This document shows positions 1-9,040 of a DNA stretch of 64,000 bases, piece after piece. Within the stretch, counting starts at the first letter, position 1. Each line of letters opens with the position of its first letter. The notes below the pieces were generated by a model that searched no databases, was not told where the DNA came from, and saw nothing but the letters and a program-made list of their open reading frames with translations. The translations under genes were made by a program, and so were the position numbers. Source of the DNA: CAYRAV01 sp964422365 (lineage in GTDB: Bacteria > Bacillota > Clostridia > Lachnospirales > Lachnospiraceae); contig CAYRAV010000001.1 of assembly GCA_964422365.1 (NCBI GenBank), positions 1 to 64,000 on the forward strand, read 5' to 3'.

Positions 1-235
1 CCGAAAGGGCATGAGTTACGGGATACCCGGATGGGTATACCATATCGGACGAAGTACAGTATTTCAACCAACTACACCCCAATGAGAAATATTTGCCAGA
101 ATACACTAAAACGTGTTTGAGTTGTTTATTGTATATACACATCTTGTAATAAACAACCCAAACACGCTCCTTACATAACCTTAATAATTAATCCGCCATG
201 TTTTTCTGTAACGCTTTCAAAATACTCTTTGAATC
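1..235. repeat. Intergenic repeat material with inverted-repeat hairpin
   Basis: No gene is seen here. Bases 112-166 form a hairpin with 19-nt arms (112-130 and 148-166, one mismatch) around an 17-nt loop. Read on the minus strand it begins GCGTGTTTGGGTTGTTTATT and contains ACAAGATGTG, so it belongs to the dispersed GTGTTTGAAAATTGC family also found at 8999, 12927 and 43849. Bases 1-60 resemble the insert in the repeat at 55260-55340, sharing the words GGGATACC and ATCGGACGAAGT. The stretch lies downstream of rsfS and could also act as its terminator, but there is no clear T-run. Confidence 0.6.
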
Positions 236-592
236 CTATTTCAACAAATCTTCTTTTGAAATGTCCTTTCCATCTCTCCATATTCTTTCTAAATCATAAA
301 ACAATCTGTCTTCTTTTGAAAAAACATGTACAATAATATCTGTATAATCCATTAATACCCAGCTAGTATTCTTCTGTCCTTCAATCCTTTCTGGTCTATA
401 ACCGTTTTTCTCTAAAAATTCTTCCACATTGTCTACCATAGCACTTACCTGTGAAGGATTTGTACCATTGGCAATAATAAAATAATCCGCAAATATTGCA
501 ACTTCGCTAATATCAATTACACGAATATCTTCACCTTTTTTGTCCTCCAATGCTTCAAATGCAATTCTCGCCATTTCCTTTGAATTTTTCAT
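236..592 (-). CDS. rsfS: Ribosomal silencing factor RsfS
   Basis: This 118-residue protein has the length and core of the RsfS/Iojap (DUF143) family. RsfS binds ribosomal protein uL14 on the 50S subunit and blocks subunit joining when nutrients are short. The family core is visible as DISEVAIFADYFIIANGT near residues 26-44, then WVLMDYTDIIVHVF near 78-91 and a closing YDLERIW segment. It is the last gene of yhbY-nadD-yqeK-rsfS and starts 2 nt after yqeK ends, so it is probably co-transcribed and translationally coupled. The order matches other Firmicutes. The SD (AAAGGA) lies about 12 nt upstream of the ATG, a little far. Confidence 0.95.
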   Translation of the reverse strand: MKNSKEMARIAFEALEDKKGEDIRVIDISEVAIFADYFIIANGTNPSQVSAMVDNVEEFLEKNGYRPERIEGQKNTSWVLMDYTDIIVHVFSKEDRLFYDLERIWRDGKDISKEDLLK

Positions 593-594
593 AT

Positions 595-1179
595 CTATTC
601 TCTTATCCTTTCTCTTTTATAATATTCAAACGCCTCTTCTGTCATTGAATCAATTTCTTTATTTACATTTTCTTTTTTTAGATATGACAATGTATGCTCT
701 AAAATCAAAAACACTGCTTCATCTAAATTTTCAAATGCTATTTTTCTAATTTGGGGAAGTCCCCATATCTCTTTTCTATTTGGCTCAATATAATCAGAAA
801 TAAATACTATCTTTTCTAATTCAGACATAGCTGGCTTTCCAGTTGTATGATATGTGATTGCAGATAAAATCTCTTCCTCTTCTATTCCATACTGTTTTTT
901 TGCCAGACAGGCTCCTAATTTCGCATGAAGCAAATACGGATTCTTTTTTTCTACATCAGTCATTTTTATTTTATTTTTCTTACATTTTTCTAACATTTTT
1001 TCATCTGTATTACACTTTGCACAGTCATGTAATAATCCTGCAACCTGGGCTTTTTTTATATCATATCCATATTTCATTGCCAATGCTGCTGCTGTATAAG
1101 AAACCCCTAATGTATGTGTATACCTTTTTTTTGTCAACTCTTTCTGCAATTTGTTATTTATCTCTTCAAAATTGTACAT
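595..1179 (-). CDS. yqeK: YqeK-type HD-domain diadenosine tetraphosphatase
   Basis: This 194-residue HD-superfamily protein matches YqeK, which symmetrically hydrolyses diadenosine tetraphosphate to ADP. Candidate metal ligands are H22 (RYTHTLGVS), H51-D52 (GLLHDCAKC), H85, H111 (ITYHTTG) and D129 (FISDYIEPN). The start has an SD (GAGGTG) 7 nt upstream. That SD overlaps the TGA stop of nadD, so the two are tightly coupled. Its position between nadD and rsfS is the standard Firmicutes arrangement. Confidence 0.93.
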   Translation of the reverse strand: MYNFEEINNKLQKELTKKRYTHTLGVSYTAAALAMKYGYDIKKAQVAGLLHDCAKCNTDEKMLEKCKKNKIKMTDVEKKNPYLLHAKLGACLAKKQYGIEEEEILSAITYHTTGKPAMSELEKIVFISDYIEPNRKEIWGLPQIRKIAFENLDEAVFLILEHTLSYLKKENVNKEIDSMTEEAFEYYKRERIRE

Positions 1180-1190
1180 TTCATTTCACC

Positions 1191-1823
1191 TCAACCTGCC
1201 ACATTATATTTTGAACTCCCATATAGTCTATTATTCGAAATATATTTTTCAACTTCTGATGGAAGCAGATATCTAACACTTTGATTTTTTCGACATCTTC
1301 CTCTAATAATACTAGAAGAAATATCCATTGTAAAAAATTTTATCAAAACAATATCTCCCTGATATTTTTTTCGTAAATACTCTATTTGTTTTTCCATTTT
1401 TGAAAATATAATACCATCTCTGGTTGCTACCAAAACATGTACCAATCTTAAAATCTGTTCTGGATTCTTCCATGTTTCAAATTGGAATAGCGAATCAGCT
1501 CCTATAATAAAATAGTACTCATTTTCAGGATATTGTTCTCTTAAATAACTCACTGTATCCACTGTGTAAGTAATTCCTGCACGTTCTAACTCTAAAGTTG
1601 ATAACTCAAAATAAGGATTGTCTGCGATTGCCAGCTGTATCATTTGTATTCTATGGTAATCTGATACTATTTTTTCCAAGTCTTTATGTGGCGGCTTTTT
1701 TGATGGCATATAAAGAACCTTATCCAATTCAAATTGCTCCCTTGCATACTCTCCAAGCAGCAGATGCCCATAATGAATAGGATTAAATGTTCCTCCCATA
1801 ATACCAATCTTCTGTTTCTGCAC
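1191..1823 (-). CDS. nadD: Nicotinate-nucleotide adenylyltransferase NadD
   Basis: NadD makes nicotinate adenine dinucleotide from nicotinate mononucleotide and ATP in NAD synthesis. The nucleotidyltransferase signature GGTFNPIHYGHL sits at the N-terminus and the SSSIIRGR motif near the C-terminus. The frame is open to an ATG at 1844. However, an ideal SD (AAAGGAGG) lies inside that extension, 8 nt before a GTG at 1823, so I use the GTG (210 residues). The gene ends in TGA, one of several natural TGA stops in this window. nadK lies elsewhere (25082-25951). Confidence 0.94.
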   Translation of the reverse strand: MQKQKIGIMGGTFNPIHYGHLLLGEYAREQFELDKVLYMPSKKPPHKDLEKIVSDYHRIQMIQLAIADNPYFELSTLELERAGITYTVDTVSYLREQYPENEYYFIIGADSLFQFETWKNPEQILRLVHVLVATRDGIIFSKMEKQIEYLRKKYQGDIVLIKFFTMDISSSIIRGRCRKNQSVRYLLPSEVEKYISNNRLYGSSKYNVAG

Positions 1824-1856
1824 AATCCTTTCCTCCTTTACCATCTGAAAGCTGCC

Positions 1857-2144
1857 TTATACTGGTAACTGTATCTTTTTCTTCTTAGAAGGACGATATA
1901 ATACAATTTTTTTGCCAATTACCTGAACAACTTCTGAACTTGTTCTCTCCGCAACTACTTCGGCTATCTCTTTTGGGTCATCTATACAATTTTTTAACAC
2001 ACTAACTTTAATCAATTCACGTGCCTCTAAAACCTCATCAATTCCCTTTGTGATCTCAGGTGTGAGACTGGATTTTCCAACTTGATAAATTGGATCTATG
2101 TTCATCGCCAGACCTTTTAAATATGCTCTTTGTTTTGTTGTCAT
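1857..2144 (-). CDS. yhbY: YhbY-type CRM-domain RNA-binding protein
   Basis: A 95-residue CRM-domain protein of the YhbY family, small proteins associated with pre-50S ribosomes. It opens with KQRAYLKGLAMNIDPIYQVG and keeps the GKSSLTPEI and EARELIKVSVL segments, ending in a basic KKKKIQLPV tail. It is the first gene of the operon with nadD, yqeK and rsfS. Upstream DNA holds an inverted repeat (2191-2292) and then the ssrA gene. Confidence 0.92.
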   Translation of the reverse strand: MTTKQRAYLKGLAMNIDPIYQVGKSSLTPEITKGIDEVLEARELIKVSVLKNCIDDPKEIAEVVAERTSSEVVQVIGKKIVLYRPSKKKKIQLPV

Positions 2145-2190
2145 AATCTTATATCCTCTTTTCCTTTCTAACTATTATGTATCACATTTT

Positions 2191-2292
2191 GTTACTATTC
2201 AGCCATGCCATTCATCCTTATTTTTTCAATGCAAAGCACATTTGCCAGAACATTTATTTTGAACAAAAAGTATAAATAAGCTGAACTATAAC
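2191..2292. repeat. MITE-like inverted repeat, family A (short copy)
   Basis: The left end GTTACTATTCAGC and the right end GCTGAACTATAAC (2280-2292) are imperfect inverted repeats matching the ends of larger copies at 2798, 46257 and 62528. The flanks CACATTTT (2183-2190) and CATATTTT (2293-2300) look like an 8-bp target duplication with one mismatch. No coding capacity is seen. Confidence 0.6.
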
Positions 2293-2350
2293 CATATTTT
2301 CAAAAAGCACCATCAACTGCCTATCACAATTAATGATGCTCTCTTCTTAG

Positions 2351-2688
2351 TGGAGATGACGGGAATCGAACCCGTGTCCAAACCAAAATCCAATGCCCTT
2401 CTACAAGCTTAGTTAGTTATTTCTCATTCCCTCCATTAATCTTGAACTAACACAATATTAATTTCAGTAGATTCATATTACGCCCACAACCTCAAATCTT
2501 TGGAAGTGTCGTTTCCTACTTGTTTTGATGCCTTATATAAAAGAGTAGGTCCAATTATATAAGACAGCTGCAACTAGGCAGCAAGTGCTAAATTATCTTC
2601 AGCGTTTATATTTAATTTTGCCATTTTTCGCATTGCATGCGGCTTGCTTCTTCACCTTCAATTGACCTGTCGAAACCTTTACATCCCC
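2351..2688 (-). ncRNA. ssrA: Transfer-messenger RNA (tmRNA)
   Basis: tmRNA rescues stalled ribosomes together with SmpB. The minus strand begins GGGGATGTAAAGGTTTCGAC, the classic tmRNA 5' end, and ends with a T-arm (GGGTTCGATTCCCGTC) and an encoded CCA. The 5' GGGGATG pairs with the 3' CATCTCC as the acceptor stem. The tag frame at 2621-2574 reads AKLNINAEDNLALAA before a TAG stop, with resume codon GCA and the expected LALAA degron end. It lies upstream of yhbY and downstream of smpB, as in many Firmicutes, but a family A repeat sits between smpB and ssrA. Confidence 0.97.
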
Positions 2689-2741
2689 TTAATTTGAATG
2701 TATAAAGGTTGATAGACTGATTCACATCGGTCGTATAGACT

Positions 2742-2770
2742 ATGATACCATTAACTTTTTTTTCTGTCAA
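2742..2770 (-). promoter_or_regulatory. Sigma-A promoter of ssrA
   Basis: The minus strand has TTGACA (2770-2765), a 17-bp spacer and TATCAT (2747-2742). The predicted start lies about 47 nt before the mature tmRNA 5' end, which fits a precursor trimmed by RNase P. Confidence 0.8.
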
Positions 2771-2797
2771 GAAAATTCTTATGATTTTCTAAACAAT

Positions 2798-2944
2798 CTG
2801 TAACAGTTCAGCCATGCACAGGTCTTAATTTCCCTTTGCTGCATCCCGCACTTTAGCTAAATTCCATCTACAACTATGAAAAAAGTCTTTATAACATTAA
2901 GTTATACCTTTTGCCTTTTTTAATTATGCATGGCTGAATTACAG
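2798..2944. repeat. MITE-like inverted repeat, family A (147 bp)
   Basis: The left end CTGTAACAGTTCAGCCATGC (2798-2817) and right end TGCATGGCTGAATTACAG (2927-2944) are inverted repeats differing by a 3-nt gap. The element fills most of the gap between smpB and the ssrA promoter. No ORF is seen inside. Confidence 0.75.
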
Positions 2945-2954
2945 CTATATTTAT

Positions 2955-3422
2955 TTAATATAAATTCTTTACTTTAAAATTTTTCTCCGCTTCTCTTCTT
3001 TGATCCTTTTTAGCAATGTCCTGACGCTTGTCATATAATTTCTTACCTCTTGCCAATCCAATTTCCATCTTTACCAAACTGCCTTTTAAGTACACATTTA
3101 ATGGCACTAACGCATATCCTTTCTGTGCCAGTTGTCCGGAAATTTTATTAATTTCATATTTATGAAGCAGCAATTTTCTTATTCTTAAAGGATCTTTATT
3201 AAATATGTTTCCCCTCTCATATGGACTAATATGCATATTATAAATAAAAACCTCTCCATCTTCAATACGCATAAACGATTCTTTAATACTACATTTTCCC
3301 ATCCGTAATGATTTTACTTCTGTACCATGAAGTGCGATACCTGCTTCAAAAGTATCTTCAATAAAATAATCAAATCTTGCTTTCTTATTATTGGCAATTA
3401 ATTTTTTTGTTTCTTTTGCCAT
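2955..3422 (-). CDS. smpB: SsrA-binding protein SmpB
   Basis: SmpB binds the tRNA-like part of tmRNA and places it in the A site of stalled ribosomes. The 155-residue length is normal. The sequence shows NKKARFDYFIEDTFEAGI, then GTEVKSLR, and near the C-terminus GLARGKKLYDKRQDIAKKD followed by the basic tail that folds in the decoding centre. It lies 19 nt after rnr, consistent with one transcript, and its RNA partner is encoded just downstream. Confidence 0.97.
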   Translation of the reverse strand: MAKETKKLIANNKKARFDYFIEDTFEAGIALHGTEVKSLRMGKCSIKESFMRIEDGEVFIYNMHISPYERGNIFNKDPLRIRKLLLHKYEINKISGQLAQKGYALVPLNVYLKGSLVKMEIGLARGKKLYDKRQDIAKKDQRREAEKNFKVKNLY

Positions 3423-3441
3423 ACTTTTTCCTCCAACAAAC

Positions 3442-5721
3442 TTATTTTCCTTTTTTCTTTGACTTATTTTTCTTGGTTGTGCTTTTTTTACTTTTATTCT
3501 GTTTTTTTATTTTATCGTTACTAATTTCTTCAGAAATAGCAGTATATTTCGCTAACAAAGCCATTGCTTTTGCTTCTTCTTCCTCATCTTCATCGCCTGT
3601 AACCATACCAAACTCCACTGTTTTTGTCAGCTTATCCACATCCATAACACGAATCATAATTCTTTCGCCTAATTTATACATTTTCTTTGTATGTTCGCCA
3701 ACCATCATATAATTTTCTTCATCATAATAGTAATAGTCATCATGCATTGAGGTTACTTTAATCATACCTTCTACAGTATTTTCCAATTCTACATACATTC
3801 CCCATGTGGTGATTCCAGAAATAATTCCCTCAAAAGTCTGCCCAATAAACTGCTTCATGTACTCTGCTTTTTTCATTTTTTCTACTTCCCGCTCCGCCTC
3901 ATCTGCACGACGTTCCATTTTACTAGACTGAACTGAAACATCTGGAAGTATCTTATCATAATGGCTGATACGTTTTTCCGTCAAGCCTTTCCTCAAATTT
4001 TCTTTGATAATCCTGTGTATCTGCAAATCCGGATAACGCCTGATTGGAGAAGTAAAATGACAATAATATTTTGTAGCCAGACCAAAGTGTCCATCATTTG
4101 TTACTGTATATTTTGCTTGCTTCATGGAACGCAATGCCAATCTGCTAATTAATGCTTCTTCAGGTGTGTCTTCAATTTTAGACATTAATTTTTGTATTTC
4201 TTTTGGATGAATTTCATCCTGTCCTACTTTTATGCTATATCCAAAATTATTAATGAATATACCCAGCTTTTGTATTTTTTCAGGATCTGGATTCTCATGC
4301 GTACGATATACAAATGGTACCTCCTGCCAGAAAAAGTCTTCTGCAATTGTTTCATTGGCTATCAGCATAAAATCTTCAATAATCTTTGTAGCCTTGTTTC
4401 TCTCATAAGCTTTTACTTCAATTGGTTTTCCTTTTTCATCTAATAAAATTTTGCTCTCTGGAAAATCAAAATCAATAGAACCTCTTTTTCTACGTTTTTC
4501 TCTTAAAATATCTGCCAGCTCCTGCATTAATTCAAACATTGGAACCAGTTCTTTATTCTCTGCAATTGCCTCTTCGTCTTTATCTTCTAAAATTTTCTTT
4601 ACTGTCGTATAACTCATTCTTTTTGTAACATTTACCACTGTTTCGGCGATTTTATGGCCAACCACTTTTCCTTTTTCATCAATATCCATCAGACAGCTTA
4701 GTGCCAACCGGTCAACACCAGCATTTAAAGAACAAATTCCATTTGATAAAGCATGTGGCAGCATAGGAATTACCCTATCCACTAAATATATACTTGTTCC
4801 TCTCTTTAAAGCCTCTTCATCTAATGGAGATTTTTCTGTAACATAATGTGACACATCTGCAATATGCACTCCCAAATGATAAATATTTCCTTCTTTTGTT
4901 AACGTAATTGCGTCATCTAAATCCTTCGCATCTTCACCATCAATTGTAACCATCTGCCAATCTCTGATATCCATTCGCCCTGCCATTGCTGCTGTTTCCA
5001 CTTCTGAAGGTACAGTCTGTACCTGTTTCATTACCTTATCCGGAAATTCCTCTGGCAGACCATATGCTTTTACGATTGATATAATATCTACACCAGGATC
5101 ATTGACATGTCCTAAAATTTCTGTAATTTTTCCTTCTGGATTTTTATCTTTTGTTCCATAATTTGTAATTGTTACAACTACTTTATGACCAGTTACAGCA
5201 TTTTTACAATACTCTTTTGGAATAAAAATATCTCTTGCAAATTTCTGATTATCTGCTACAACAAAGCCAAAATTTTTACTTTTTGCAAAGGTACCAACCA
5301 CCTTTTCTGTACCACGTTCAATGATAGCAACAACACGTCCTTCTTTTCTTTTTCCTGTTCTTTCTGGGGAAATTGAAATTTGAACTCTGTCATTATGCAA
5401 TGCACCTTTTGTCGCACTTTCTGGAATGAACACATCCTCCGGCCAGCCATCTACTATTACAAAACCATATCCTCTTGCTGTTCCACTAAAGGTTCCCACT
5501 AGCACATCTTCTGCTGTTAATTTAAATTTTCCTTTCACATCTATTGCAATTTTTCCCTCTGCAATCAAAGTTTCTAAAACTTCCCTCAAATCCTCTCTTT
5601 CTCGTTTTGGAACTTGAAGCATGGCAGCCATATCTTTAAATTTCAAAGGCTTATAGTCTTCACTTTTCATGTAGCTGTAAACCAATTTCTTTTTTTCTTC
5701 TAAAATAATGTTATCCAACAT
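3442..5721 (-). CDS. rnr: Ribonuclease R
   Basis: RNase R is a processive 3'-5' exoribonuclease that degrades structured RNA and tmRNA-tagged transcripts. The protein has an N-terminal winged-helix segment, cold-shock OB domains, an RNB domain with the metal site DGEDAKDLDDAITL near residue 265, a C-terminal S1 domain (GQTFEGIISGITTWGMYVEL) and a lysine-rich tail. The frame opens at a GTG at 5730, but an SD (GGGGTGA) overlaps that codon and sits 5 nt before an ATG at 5721, so I start there (759 residues). It clusters with secG upstream and smpB downstream. Confidence 0.95.
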   Translation of the reverse strand: MLDNIILEEKKKLVYSYMKSEDYKPLKFKDMAAMLQVPKREREDLREVLETLIAEGKIAIDVKGKFKLTAEDVLVGTFSGTARGYGFVIVDGWPEDVFIPESATKGALHNDRVQISISPERTGKRKEGRVVAIIERGTEKVVGTFAKSKNFGFVVADNQKFARDIFIPKEYCKNAVTGHKVVVTITNYGTKDKNPEGKITEILGHVNDPGVDIISIVKAYGLPEEFPDKVMKQVQTVPSEVETAAMAGRMDIRDWQMVTIDGEDAKDLDDAITLTKEGNIYHLGVHIADVSHYVTEKSPLDEEALKRGTSIYLVDRVIPMLPHALSNGICSLNAGVDRLALSCLMDIDEKGKVVGHKIAETVVNVTKRMSYTTVKKILEDKDEEAIAENKELVPMFELMQELADILREKRRKRGSIDFDFPESKILLDEKGKPIEVKAYERNKATKIIEDFMLIANETIAEDFFWQEVPFVYRTHENPDPEKIQKLGIFINNFGYSIKVGQDEIHPKEIQKLMSKIEDTPEEALISRLALRSMKQAKYTVTNDGHFGLATKYYCHFTSPIRRYPDLQIHRIIKENLRKGLTEKRISHYDKILPDVSVQSSKMERRADEAEREVEKMKKAEYMKQFIGQTFEGIISGITTWGMYVELENTVEGMIKVTSMHDDYYYYDEENYMMVGEHTKKMYKLGERIMIRVMDVDKLTKTVEFGMVTGDEDEEEEAKAMALLAKYTAISEEISNDKIKKQNKSKKSTTKKNKSKKKGK

Positions 5722-5929
5722 AAGATTCACCCCAATTCTTTATCATTATTAATATAAAATAGTTTATCCTTCTTTTCTTTCCCTTTCTTCCATAAAAGCA
5801 TTTTAATCCAATACAATGTATCTATAATTGTTTATATTATACCACAACCATTTTTAAAATAATACCATTCTGGGAAAAAAATCCTCTACTAAAACTTCAC
5901 AACCGTTTGCTATTATTCATATTTTGCCA

Positions 5930-5975
5930 TTAACACAGAAAGAGAAACTTTCTCAAGTTTCTCTTTCTGTGTTAA
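5930..5975. terminator. Perfect 21-bp hairpin between secG and rnr
   Basis: The arms 5930-5950 and 5955-5975 are perfectly complementary over 21 bp with a 4-nt loop. The hairpin follows secG on the minus strand. There is no strong T-run, so it may be a terminator or an RNA processing or stabilising structure ahead of rnr. Confidence 0.6.
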
Positions 5976-5995
5976 ATCTTTATATTATTAAAATT

Positions 5996-6238
5996 CTACC
6001 AATTCATATTTAATGCAATTGAAATAATAATAAACAATACTGCTAATGCTGTTGTACTTTTCTCTAATGCACCTTCCATGGAACGTCCTTTATTTTTGCC
6101 CCAGTAAGTATCAGCAACACCTGTAATAGCACCTGTAAGACCAGCTGATTTTCCTTCCTGCATTAATACTACAACTACTAAAGCAACACATATAATAATA
6201 TATATAATAGTTAAAATCGTTCTAATCACTGTTAGCAT
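5996..6238 (-). CDS. secG: Preprotein translocase subunit SecG
   Basis: SecG is the small non-essential subunit of the SecYEG channel. The 80-residue protein has two membrane segments (about residues 3-26 and 56-78) around a polar loop. The loop carries LMQEGKSAGLTGAITG, the conserved SecG signature. The SD (AGGAGGTG) is ideal. A secG-rnr-smpB-ssrA order is common in Firmicutes. Confidence 0.94.
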   Translation of the reverse strand: MLTVIRTILTIIYIIICVALVVVVLMQEGKSAGLTGAITGVADTYWGKNKGRSMEGALEKSTTALAVLFIIISIALNMNW

Positions 6239-6261
6239 GCGTTATACACCTCCTATACTAA

Positions 6262-6400
6262 TATTACAATTCATCCATGCCATTCATACTCTGCTGTCGG
6301 TGCAAAACACATCTATTGCGATGATACCTTGCTAGGTATTATTTGTTAAAATAGACATTTTGAACAAAAAAGCTATGAACTCGGCTGATAAATCTACTGT
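6262..6400. repeat. Degenerate family A repeat upstream of secG
   Basis: The sequence CATGCCATTCAT, then GCAAAACACA and ATTTTGAACAAAAA, follows the same order as the copy at 2204-2270. The ends are diverged, so the borders are approximate. It lies between gpmI and secG. Confidence 0.45.
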
Positions 6401-6512
6401 GTATGCTTTTCTCTATCAAATACTTGTACTTTGCCAATCAATATATTAAGGTAAAAACACACAAATAAAATTATATCATAAAACTCCTCATAACACAAGT
6501 TATTTTTTCTTC

Positions 6513-8057
6513 CTATTTTCTTACCAAAAGAGATTTACCTGTCATTTCTTCTGGTTGTTTCATACCCATCATTTCAATTAATGTTGGTGCAATATCTGCT
6601 AAACATCCTCCTTCTCGTAATGTATATGCAGAATCATAATTTACAAGAATAAACGGAACTGGATTTGTTGTATGAGCTGTAAATGGATTTCCTGTTTCAT
6701 AATCTACCAATTGCTCTGCATTTCCATGGTCTGCACAAATAAACATCTGTCCATCCATTTCTTTGATTGCTTCTACTGCTTTTCCAACACACTCGTCTAC
6801 TGCTTCCACTGCTTTAATTGCAGCTTCTTCAATTCCCGTATGTCCTACCATGTCTGGATTTGCAAAGTTAACAATAATTACATCATATTTATTAGATTTA
6901 ATCGCTTCCACTAAACCTTCTGCTACTATATAAGCACTCATTTCAGGCTGCAAATCATAAGTTGCAACTTTTGGAGAATTTACAAGCTTTCTATCCTCTC
7001 CTTCATTCGGCTCTTCCACACCACCATTAAAGAAGAAAGTCACATGTGCATATTTTTCTGTTTCAGCAGTTCTAAGCTGTGTCTTTCCATTTGCAGCTAA
7101 GAACTCACCAAATGTGTTTTTAATTTCTACCTTGTGGAATGCAACTTCCTTGTTAGCAATTGTCACATCATATTCTGTAAATGCTACAAAAGTTGTATTT
7201 TTTCTTCAACCTTTTCTTTCAAAACAAGCAAAATCATCATCACAAAATGCTCTTGTAATCTCTCTTGCTCTATCCGGTCTAAAGTTAAAGAAAATAACGG
7301 AATCATGATCTTTTACTGTTGCCACTGGATTGCCATTTTCCATGATTACAGTTGGCAAAACAAATTCATCATTTTCTCCTTTATCATAAGATTGTTGTAC
7401 TGCTTCTAATGCAGAATCTGCTGCTACTCCTTCGCCATATACTAGTGTTTTATATGCTAATTCCACACGATCCCATCTATTATCTCTATCCATAACATAA
7501 TAACGGCCTGTTACAGATGCAATTTTTCCAACACCAATTTCCTCCATTTTTTCCAATGCTTCTGCTACAAATCCTTTTCCCGATGTTGGAGCAGTATCAC
7601 GACCATCTAAAAATCCATGTAAATATACATTTTTTAATCCTTCACGTTTTGCAAGCTCTAATAAACCATACATATGTGTATTATGGCTGTGTACACCACC
7701 ATCCGATAACAAGCCAAACAGATGTAAATCCGAATTATTTTTTTTACAATTTTCAACTGCTTTTAACAAAGCTTCATTTTTAAAGAAATCCCCATCCTGA
7801 ATTTCTTTCGTAATTCTGGTAAGTTCCTGATATACAATTCTTCCAGCTCCCATATTTAAATGTCCTACTTCTGAATTCCCCATCTGTCCGTCAGGCAATC
7901 CGACTGCCATACCACTTGCATTTCCCTTTACGAACGGATACTCTTTCATTAACTGATCCATAACAGGTGTTTTTGCCTCTGCAACAGCATTTGCTTTTTC
8001 AGTTTCATTTAATCCATATCCATCTAAAATCATTAATACTGTAGGTTTTTTACTCAT
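6513..8057 (-). pseudogene. gpmI: 2,3-bisphosphoglycerate-independent phosphoglycerate mutase, interrupted by an in-frame TGA
   Basis: iPGM interconverts 3- and 2-phosphoglycerate in glycolysis using two Mn ions. The reading frame is full length (about 514 codons) but codon 284 is TGA (7208-7206). Before it are the metal motif ILDGYGLNE and phosphoserine S62 in GNSEVGHLNMG. After it, in the same frame and without an indel, come RKNTTFVAFTEYD and the rest of the phosphatase domain, with NPDMVGHTG and CADHGNAEQLVD. The stop lies near the junction returning from the transferase to the phosphatase domain. No SD precedes the next possible start (GTG 7166). TGA is a normal stop elsewhere here (nadD, aroK, hydF, ppk1), so recoding to Trp is unlikely. 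Sequencing error, a recent nonsense mutation or readthrough all remain possible. Confidence 0.9.
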
Positions 8058-8175
8058 TGATATTCTCCTTTATTATTGTATATTTTACTCACATTCTAAA
8101 ACATGTATCATAGATATCATATACCTAAGTTTTCATATTAGCAAGATTTTTATAAAAATTTTTTTGATTATTTTC

Positions 8176-8844
8176 TTATTTAATCAGACCAAACTTGTTT
8201 AAAGGATAGATTCTGGCAATTACATGTCCTACTATTTGCTCTTTTTTGATTGTTCCAACTTCTTCATATCTGCTATCCCAGCTTTCTGAACCAACACGGT
8301 TATCTCCCATTACAAAATATTCCCCTTCTGGAACTGTAAAAGGCTCCTCCGCGACTCCATAATAACTGATTTCTCCTGTTCCTTTTGCTTTTTCTCCGAG
8401 ATTTTCTCCATTAATATAAATATCACCATCAATAATCTGGACTGTTTCACCTGGCAAACCAATGATACGTTTTACCCAAAATTCTTCATTCTCTGTTACT
8501 GTACTTTTAAATACAACAATATCATAACGTGCTGGTTTCCTAAAATGGTAATTCACTTTTTCCTGAATCAATATATCTTCATTCTGCAAAGTATTTTCCA
8601 TCGAATCGCCATCTACTATTGCTTTTGCCCATATATATCTTGGAGATATAATAACAAAAAAAACAAAAATCAACACATAAATTATGCACTCAAAAAAAAT
8701 GCTTCTGACCTTTTTTGATTTGTTTTTCCTCTGTTCTTCCTCAGATAATTCTATCCCTTCACCATTTTCAATTGAAGCACTCTCTTCTTTCATAGCATTT
8801 TGTACATTGTTTTCTCTTTCCATATCTACAGTTTTATTTTTCAA
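8176..8844 (-). CDS. lepB: Signal peptidase I
   Basis: Type I signal peptidase cleaves signal peptides from Sec substrates on the outer face of the membrane. A 65-residue charged cytoplasmic N-terminus precedes one membrane segment (about 50-70). Then come the catalytic serine motif GDSMENTL, the lysine motif VKRIIG and the box GDNRVGSESWDSR. I keep the TTG start because AGGGGAG lies 7 nt upstream; the later ATG at 8823 has no SD. A second paralogue begins beyond the window end (63778-64000). It sits between tpiA and gpmI. Confidence 0.94.
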   Translation of the reverse strand: MKNKTVDMERENNVQNAMKEESASIENGEGIELSEEEQRKNKSKKVRSIFFECIIYVLIFVFFVIISPRYIWAKAIVDGDSMENTLQNEDILIQEKVNYHFRKPARYDIVVFKSTVTENEEFWVKRIIGLPGETVQIIDGDIYINGENLGEKAKGTGEISYYGVAEEPFTVPEGEYFVMGDNRVGSESWDSRYEEVGTIKKEQIVGHVIARIYPLNKFGLIK

Positions 8845-8998
8845 TTTAAAACTCCCCTAACCACCATTTTTACATATATTATAACTTTCATCACTTTTAA
8901 CCATAAAAGACAGACGAACCTTTTTACAGTGCCCGCCTGCATATCATATTCAAATCCATCTTCTTAATATTATTTAATTAAACCCATTTAAACCAGAA

Positions 8999-9040
8999 CG
9001 TGTTTGAAAATTGCTTGTTACAAGATGTGTGTCACAATTA
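8999..9040 (+). repeat. Family B repeat, half copy
   Basis: CGTGTTTGAAAATTGCTTGT followed by TACAAGATGTGTGTCACAAT matches 43851-43890 almost base for base. No opposite arm was found nearby. Confidence 0.7.

Noticed and set aside
7130..7208. Selenocysteine or Trp decoding of the gpmI TGA
   Set aside because: TGA is a normal stop in many genes here, the site is not a redox position of iPGM, and the small stem after it lacks the bulge and loop features of a bacterial SECIS. Not excluded, but not favoured.
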